Source of the DNA: Mucilaginibacter endophyticus
GTDB lineage: Bacteria > Bacteroidota > Bacteroidia > Sphingobacteriales > Sphingobacteriaceae
Assembly: GCF_003351025.1 (NCBI RefSeq)
Contig: NZ_QPCG01000001.1
Location: 1,061,949 to 1,125,948, forward strand
Reading direction: 5' to 3'
DNA length: 64,000 nucleotides
Made by a program: the position numbers and the translations under genes. The stretch's first letter is position 1. Each line of letters begins with the position of its first letter. The notes beneath the pieces are model-generated. The model made no database searches and was not told where the DNA came from. It worked only from the letters and a program-made list of their open reading frames with translations. This document shows positions 63,615 through 64,000 of the stretch, piece by piece.

Positions 63615-64000
63615 TTACTCAGAATGATGAAGGCCTGCGAAGTATATTTCCTCATAAAAGTCATCCTGGTTAAATCCGAAGTAAGCCGCATTATACTGCA
63701 GGGTATGCACTATCCCATTTGTGGGTTTGATATCAGATGAGGAGACATTATTTCGAAAAACCGCGTTTTGAGCGTTGTTGATGTCGTATATATAACTGAT
63801 AACCAACGTGCGCGGGCCAATGTATTTGATGTTATTGGCGTCGCCGTATAGTACACCAATGTTCTCCACATCACCACTGTAAGAATAATAAAGGGCTCCC
63901 GGGTACTGATTTTGCAGGTTAAAATCTATTTGCGGATAATCTTTAAGGTGGTTAATACCTTTGAACATATACCGTTGCAGGTATTTTCTCCATATGGCCG
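63615..64000 (-). CDS. C-terminal part of a fasciclin (FAS1) domain protein (partial)
   Basis: The frame continues past the right edge; about 128 residues are visible. The end of a FAS1 domain can be seen: WRKYLQRYMFKGI (the helix before the H2 region), a strand segment, and SSSDIKPTNGIVHTLQYN, which matches the NG-x-I-H signature of FAS1 domains. FAS1 proteins are common members of SusCD-linked surface operons in Sphingobacteriaceae. It is the first visible gene of the lipoprotein operon; the N-terminus and probably SusC/SusD lie outside the window. Confidence 0.75.
   Translation of the reverse strand, partial: AIWRKYLQRYMFKGINHLKDYPQIDFNLQNQYPGALYYSYSGDVENIGVLYGDANNIKYIGPRTLVISYIYDINNAQNAVFRNNVSSSDIKPTNGIVHTLQYNAAYFGFNQDDFYEEIYFAGLHHSE

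Noticed and set aside
1..64000. tRNA genes, rRNA, CRISPR arrays, insertion sequences, integrase or phage genes
   Set aside because: I looked for tRNA-like ends, regularly spaced repeats, transposase motifs and terminal inverted repeats and found none.

Overview
The window looks like a chromosomal segment of a soil or plant-associated Bacteroidota, most likely family Sphingobacteriaceae (Mucilaginibacter/Pedobacter type). The evidence is the SusC/SusD pair with a FecR-type anti-sigma factor and an ECF sigma factor, DUF1735/DUF4983/DUF5008-type surface lipoproteins, a propeller-type sensor kinase, a UpxY-type antiterminator, frequent non-ATG starts and TAnnTTTG-like promoter boxes. This assignment is inferred from protein families, not from a marker gene. 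I see no tRNA, rRNA, CRISPR array or insertion sequence.

Left part (1-15.8 kb): the start of a membrane protein runs off the left edge. A susD-susC-fecR unit follows on the minus strand, with the ECF sigma gene divergent to it: a TonB-dependent glycan or nutrient uptake module without a linked glycoside hydrolase. Next are an amidohydrolase-family decarboxylase-like gene, an outer-membrane beta-barrel receptor with an AraC regulator upstream, and a hybrid-free two-component pair (a 953-aa periplasmic-propeller histidine kinase and a NarL/LuxR response regulator).

Centre (16.2-49.7 kb, minus strand): about 33.5 kb of 31 tightly packed, often overlapping genes reads as one exopolysaccharide operon. 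From the 5' end it encodes Wza, the tyrosine autokinase Wzc and a UpxY antiterminator, then a 158-bp hairpin-rich gap, then an AsnB-like amidotransferase, a Wzm/Wzt ABC exporter, 19 glycosyltransferase domains, four FkbM methyltransferases, an acetyltransferase and a Wzy-like protein. The last gene fuses a family-2 glycosyltransferase to an exosortase carrying the Cys-Arg-His triad. No Wzx flippase, no nucleotide-sugar synthesis genes and no obvious exosortase substrate are present. A divergent GT2 gene, a methyltransferase and a WecA/MraY-type initiating phosphosugar transferase (51.9 kb) flank the 5' end and probably belong to the same pathway.

Right part (53-64 kb): an SMR exporter overlaps a Crp/Fnr regulator tail to tail. 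A 1164-aa protein fuses a membrane AraC-type regulator to an FtsX/MacB-type permease. The 3' end of a surface-lipoprotein operon follows (FAS1 fragment, DUF5008/IPT plus beta-propeller, DUF4983 phosphatase-like plus LamG, DUF1735-PA14, PKD-discoidin) and ends in two strong hairpins.

Most notable: the GT2-exosortase fusion in a mixed Wzy/Wzc plus ABC-exporter locus; the hairpin leader between upxY and asnB; the AraC-FtsX fusion, which looks like two genes joined through a former intergenic spacer; and the phosphatase-like lipoprotein that has lost its metal-binding residues.
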